From an uncultured Bacteroidota bacterium (lineage in GTDB: Bacteria > Bacteroidota > Bacteroidia > Flavobacteriales > Flavobacteriaceae), in NCBI GenBank assembly GCA_913047695.1, contig CAJWUI010000002.1, positions 1 through 64,000 of the forward strand: a stretch of DNA of 64,000 nt. Reading direction: 5' to 3'. The notes beneath the pieces are model-generated. The model was not told the origin of the DNA. It saw only the letters and a program-made list of their open reading frames with translations, and ran no database searches. Positions 59,784-64,000 of this stretch are shown piece by piece; the first letter of the stretch is position 1, and each line of letters opens with the position of its first letter. The position numbers and the translations under genes are program-made.

Positions 59784-60773
59784 TTAAACTAATTTGTTAT
59801 TAATTAAGTATTCAGCTATTTGAATTGTATTAGTAGCAGCTCCTTTTCTGAGATTATCTGAAACAATCCAAAGATTTAATCCATTTTCTACAGATTCATC
59901 CCTCCTAATACGGCCTACAAAAACTTCATCTTTTCCCTCCACATTAATTGGCATAGGATAAAAATTTCTGTTAGGGTCATCAAAAACTTCTACTCCATTT
60001 GTTTCACCTAAAATTGATTTAATTTTTTTAATGTCATAGTTTGATTCAAATTCAATATTTACTGACTCACTATGACCTCCAATTACTGGAATTCGGATTG
60101 CTGTTGCTGTAATTCCTATTGAAAAGTCATCTAGAATTTTATGAGTTTCATGGACTAATTTCATTTCCTCTTTTGTGTAGTTATTATCCAGAAAAACATC
60201 ACATTGTGGGAGGGCATTTTTATGTATTTGATATGGGTAAGCTTTTTCTCCTATTTTACCATTTATCTCATTTTCAAGTTGTTTTACTGCTTTTACTCCC
60301 GTCCCTGTAATTGATTGATATGTAGAGATAACTAATCGTTTAATTTTGAAAGCTTTATGTAAAGGAGCTATCGCCATCACCATTTGAATAGTTGAACAGT
60401 TTGGATTAGCAATTATTTTATCTGTTGAAGTTAATTTGGATGCATTGATTTCTGGAATAACAAGTTTTATGTTTTTTTTCATTCTCCAAGCCGATGAATT
60501 ATCAATCACAGTTGTTCCATTTTCTGCAAATTTTGGCACCCATTCTAGGGAGGTGTTTCCACCAGCAGAGAATAAAGCTATATCTGGGGAAGCATTGATT
60601 GCCTCTTCTAATCCAATAATCTTCAAATTTTCCCCTTTAAATAAAATAGTTTTACCTATTGATTTTTCTGATGCGACGGGTATTAATTCGCTGATTGGAA
60701 TTTTACGTTCTGTTAAAACTTCTAACATAACTTTTCCCACCATACCTGTTACCCCTACAATAGCTATTCTCAT
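59784..60773 (-). CDS. asd: Aspartate-semialdehyde dehydrogenase
   Basis: RIAIVGVTGMVGKVMLEVLTER; IANPNCSTIQMVMA; YQSITGTGVKAV; RIPVIGGHSESVNIEF. Confidence 0.96.
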   Translation of the reverse strand: MRIAIVGVTGMVGKVMLEVLTERKIPISELIPVASEKSIGKTILFKGENLKIIGLEEAINASPDIALFSAGGNTSLEWVPKFAENGTTVIDNSSAWRMKKNIKLVIPEINASKLTSTDKIIANPNCSTIQMVMAIAPLHKAFKIKRLVISTYQSITGTGVKAVKQLENEINGKIGEKAYPYQIHKNALPQCDVFLDNNYTKEEMKLVHETHKILDDFSIGITATAIRIPVIGGHSESVNIEFESNYDIKKIKSILGETNGVEVFDDPNRNFYPMPINVEGKDEVFVGRIRRDESVENGLNLWIVSDNLRKGAATNTIQIAEYLINNKLV

Positions 60774-60871
60774 TTTTTAAATTTTGTTAAAATTACTACT
60801 TAAAGGGTTTTGGACAACATCCATGTGCATTTATAACAAATAATATTGTTTTGTTATTAGATGAATATTTT

Positions 60872-61960
60872 TTATTCGTAGATTACTCTTTTTACTCTAG
60901 GGCCTATAGCAGTTAGCAATTCATAGCTTATAGTATCAGCAGTTTGAGCCAGATCTGAAATAGAATTTTCTTTTCCAAATACGTAAACTATGTCTCCTTC
61001 ATCACAAGAAATTTTGGATACATCTACCATAAACATATCCATACAAACATTTCCAACAATAGGTGCAATTTTTCCATTTATCGAAACGGTTCCTTTATGA
61101 TTTCCAAGTTGTCTACTTATTCCATCTGCATGACCTAGCGGTATAGTTGCAATCTTTGTTTCTTTTGACACCTTCCACCCAAAATCATAACCCACATATT
61201 CTCCTTTTTTGACAAGGTGGATTTGGCTGATTGATGAAATTAATTCAGCCACTGGCTTAAGTTTTTTATCCCATTCTGATCGGTTTGCAAAACCATGCAG
61301 TGCTATGCCACATCTTACAGCATCAAATTGATATTCAGGAAAATTAAATAATCCTGAGCTATTTAATAAATGGAACTTTGGAGTTGTTTTAGAAATTTTA
61401 AGATGTTTACCCCTAAGTTTTAAAAATGATTCAATTTGATGTTTATTTAATTTAATTTTTTTTTTAGCCTGAGATACAGCAAGGTGTGAATAAACACTTT
61501 TAAGTGTAAACGTGTCATCTTTAAGTTGATTTATAATCCAATCACAACAACTTGGATTAAAACCTAACCTATTAAGGCCAGTGTTATACTTAATATGAAT
61601 TGGAAAATTTCTTAGTTTCTTTAGTATTAATTTTTTTCGAAATTCTTTCAATAAGTTAACACTGTATAAGCAGGCTTCTAATTTATTGTCAATGATATCC
61701 TCAATTCCATAGGCCTGAGGATAAAAGACCATAATTCTTGATTTGATCCCAATTTTTCTTAGAGTCTTTCCTTCATTCGAGTAGGCGACCGCAAATATAT
61801 TAACTCCTAATTTTTCCAATCTTTTTGCAATTGCAGGTAGAGCACTTCCATAAGCCGAGGCTTTTACAACAGCTATAAGATTAGTTTCAGAGTTTAAATT
61901 TCCTTGAAGAAATTTATAATTGTGCTCCAAATTTGATAAATAAATGTTGAGTTGATTCAA
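60872..61960 (-). CDS. alr: Alanine racemase
   Basis: LIAVVKASAYGSALPAIA; HIKYNTGLNRLGF; IPLGHADGISR; GNVCMDMFMVDV. Confidence 0.95.
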   Translation of the reverse strand: MNQLNIYLSNLEHNYKFLQGNLNSETNLIAVVKASAYGSALPAIAKRLEKLGVNIFAVAYSNEGKTLRKIGIKSRIMVFYPQAYGIEDIIDNKLEACLYSVNLLKEFRKKLILKKLRNFPIHIKYNTGLNRLGFNPSCCDWIINQLKDDTFTLKSVYSHLAVSQAKKKIKLNKHQIESFLKLRGKHLKISKTTPKFHLLNSSGLFNFPEYQFDAVRCGIALHGFANRSEWDKKLKPVAELISSISQIHLVKKGEYVGYDFGWKVSKETKIATIPLGHADGISRQLGNHKGTVSINGKIAPIVGNVCMDMFMVDVSKISCDEGDIVYVFGKENSISDLAQTADTISYELLTAIGPRVKRVIYE

Positions 61961-61965
61961 GGCTA

Positions 61966-62547
61966 TTATTTTATTTTTTTAATCTTTTGAAATTCTGCTC
62001 TCGAAAGAGGTATGTAACTTTCCTTTTCACCTAAGTGAATTAATGATTTATTTTTAGATATCCTATGACTATGGTTCGCTAAATTTCCACTTTTAGCACA
62101 TATAGCGTGAACTTTAGTTACATATTCTGCTGTTGCCATTAGGTGAGGCATAGGTCCAAATGGATTACCTTTATAATCCATATCTAAACCAGCTACAATC
62201 ACTCGAATACCTTCATTAGCTAAATCATTACAAACTTTAATTATTCCATTATCGAAAAATTGAGCTTCATCGATACCAACAACATCCGAGCCTTCAGCTT
62301 TAATTTTGATATCAGATGATTTTGAAACGGATTTTGATTTAATTTGATTTTTATCATGCGATGAAACCAAATTAGTATTAAAACGAGAATCAACAATTGG
62401 TTTAAAAACTTTAACTTTTTTTTTTGCATATTTTGCTCTTTTTAATCTTCTAATTAGCTCCTCCGTTTTACCAGAAAACATTGAGCCACAGATTATCTCA
62501 ATCCAGCCAAATTGTTCATGGGTCTTTAAGGTATTTTCTAAAAACAT
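61966..62547 (-). CDS. tdk: Thymidine kinase
   Basis: IEIICGSMFSGKTEELIRRLKRAKYA; GIDEAQFFD; VIVAGLDMDYKGNPFG. Confidence 0.96.
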   Translation of the reverse strand: MFLENTLKTHEQFGWIEIICGSMFSGKTEELIRRLKRAKYAKKKVKVFKPIVDSRFNTNLVSSHDKNQIKSKSVSKSSDIKIKAEGSDVVGIDEAQFFDNGIIKVCNDLANEGIRVIVAGLDMDYKGNPFGPMPHLMATAEYVTKVHAICAKSGNLANHSHRISKNKSLIHLGEKESYIPLSRAEFQKIKKIK

Positions 62548-62635
62548 TTTGTAATTTTCATTATTAATCTTGGACTTAATATAAATTGATTATCCAAAGG
62601 TATTAAATAAAGGTGGCTTCAAAATATTAAATCGG

Positions 62636-63313
62636 ATGACTGAAAAAATTAAAACAGCTTTAGTTCAGTGGGCAAGAAATATTATTAAAGATCAATCTAA
62701 TTGGGATGAAGAGAAAACACATGACACAATTCAAAAAATTTATGAGCTTTCTATTTTTCAAAAAATGCTAATTGATCAAGAGGAGGTTGATCAAAACCTT
62801 TGGGAAAGACATCAAAAAAACCTTGATGAGGTAATCAATTCTATTACCGTAGATACAAATAAAGAAAAGACAAAAGACGACAACATGGAGGTACCTCCAA
62901 TGATGGAGACAATTAAAAATATGGTTACTGAAATGCCCGAACCTGAAACATATGAAAAGCTTTTTGAAACCGTTGAAACTCCGCCAACTTTTTTACCAAA
63001 AACTAACGAAAGCGTCAAGCATAAGTTAGATACTGAAAAAGATAATTCAAATGATAAGAAAAATATTAATGACCAATTCTCAAAAAAACTAAGCGTTGAC
63101 AATAATGAAAGATTAGCCTTTATTAAACATCTTTTTGATGGTGATAAAAATAATTACGAGAGAGTTCTAAATCAAACACTAACATTAGGTTCATGGTCAG
63201 AAGTATCCAATTTAATAATCTCTAAAGTGAAAATTGAATATAATAATTGGAAAGGAAAAGAAGATATTGCAGATCGTTTTTTAGCTGTTTTACAGAAAAG
63301 CTTTGAATCATGA
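62636..63313 (+). CDS. Conserved hypothetical protein
   Basis: Full-length ORF directly upstream of rsmI; charged low-complexity centre. Confidence 0.65.
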   Translation: MTEKIKTALVQWARNIIKDQSNWDEEKTHDTIQKIYELSIFQKMLIDQEEVDQNLWERHQKNLDEVINSITVDTNKEKTKDDNMEVPPMMETIKNMVTEMPEPETYEKLFETVETPPTFLPKTNESVKHKLDTEKDNSNDKKNINDQFSKKLSVDNNERLAFIKHLFDGDKNNYERVLNQTLTLGSWSEVSNLIISKVKIEYNNWKGKEDIADRFLAVLQKSFES

Positions 63314-63346
63314 AATATTCTAAATTAATATAATAATAATACCAAC

Positions 63347-64000
63347 TTGCTTTATTTAATACCAACTCCTATTGGTAATTTAGAGGATATTACATTAAGA
63401 GCTTTACGTTTGTTAAAGGAAGCAGATCTAATTTTAGTTGAAGACACTAGGGTCAGTTCAGTTCTCTTAAATTGTTATGATATATCCAAACGTGTTGAAA
63501 GTTATCATCTCAAAAACGAGCATTACAAAACTTCAAGAATTATAGAAAAACTCAAAACTGGAATAACCATTGCAATGATTTCTGATGCTGGCACACCGGC
63601 TGTATCAGACCCTGGGTATTTGTTAGTCCGCCATGCTTTAGAAGCAGGGATAAAAGTAAAATGCTTACCTGGTCCAACTGCATTAATTCCAGCAATAGTT
63701 CAAAGTGGACTTCCATGCGATCGTTTTATTTTTGAAGGATTTCTACCTCACAAAAAAGGTCGAATTAATAGGTTAAAAATTATGGCTAAAGAATCAAGAA
63801 CTCTTGTTTTTTATGAATCCCCTCATAAACTTTTAAAGCTATTTGAACAGATGATTCCTTTTTTTGGGAGTGAGCGAAGATTAGCTGTAATTAAAGAAAT
63901 TTCAAAAATATATGAAGAGACATTTAGAGGAACTTTAGAAGAAGTTAAATTATTTTTTGAAGCTAATCATCCTAAAGGTGAATTTGTAATTGTTGTTGAA
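63347..64000 (+). CDS. rsmI: 16S rRNA (cytidine1402-2'-O)-methyltransferase, truncated by window end (probable TTG start)
   Basis: LLYLIPTPIGNLEDITLRALRLLKEADLILVEDTR...AMISDAGTPAVSDPGYLLVRHAL...LPGPTALIPAIVQSGLP...FYESPHKL. Absent from the ORF track because it runs off the edge. Confidence 0.93.
   Translation, partial: MLYLIPTPIGNLEDITLRALRLLKEADLILVEDTRVSSVLLNCYDISKRVESYHLKNEHYKTSRIIEKLKTGITIAMISDAGTPAVSDPGYLLVRHALEAGIKVKCLPGPTALIPAIVQSGLPCDRFIFEGFLPHKKGRINRLKIMAKESRTLVFYESPHKLLKLFEQMIPFFGSERRLAVIKEISKIYEETFRGTLEEVKLFFEANHPKGEFVIVVE

Noticed and set aside
1-64000. CRISPR arrays, rRNA operons, insertion sequences, toxin-antitoxin pairs or classical defence systems.
   Set aside because: No regularly spaced repeats, no cas/restriction/transposase-like proteins and no rRNA stretches were seen on either strand by eye.

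Overview
This window is AT-rich chromosomal DNA that looks like a marine Flavobacteriaceae/Bacteroidota genome; the taxonomy is inferred from gene content and from TAnnTTTG-type promoters. Five blocks are visible. (i) 1-1.2 kb: a tyrosine recombinase beside a tRNA-Ala(GGC) whose 3' acceptor strand does not match its 5' strand. (ii) About 1.3-17.5 kb: a sulfatase, then many small secreted proteins and lipoproteins (NTF2/SnoaL-like, DUF4920, SRPBCC, DsrE-like), a one-base frameshifted mscL and a large InlB-repeat/LRR/cupredoxin protein. (iii) About 18-46 kb: a carbohydrate block with no SusC/SusD pair, holding GH16, GH99-like, GH109 and DUF6259 proteins, a second sulfatase, Gfo/Idh/MocA oxidoreductases, gnd/gntK, PIG-L, a GHMP kinase plus nucleotidyltransferase, and a tight four-gene PSD1(DUF1549/DUF1553)-DUF1501-NHL-DUF2231/cytochrome/LRR operon. 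(iv) 46-56 kb: transporters and enzymes, including a SulP transporter plus beta-carbonic anhydrase pair. (v) 56-64 kb: housekeeping genes (accC, accB, fabH, rpmF, DUF177, asd, alr, tdk, and rsmI running off the edge). The most unusual signal is a compact transcription unit at about 46,762-46,964 (minus strand). It has a consensus Bacteroidota promoter, a small hairpin, an 11-nt Shine-Dalgarno match (rare in this phylum), a 20-aa ORF (MSYYNHLRNSRQQVPNRGLF), and an intrinsic terminator ending a few bases before the start codon of a 2OG-Fe(II) oxygenase gene. No CRISPR array or rRNA was seen. All product names come from reading motifs by eye; no searches were run.
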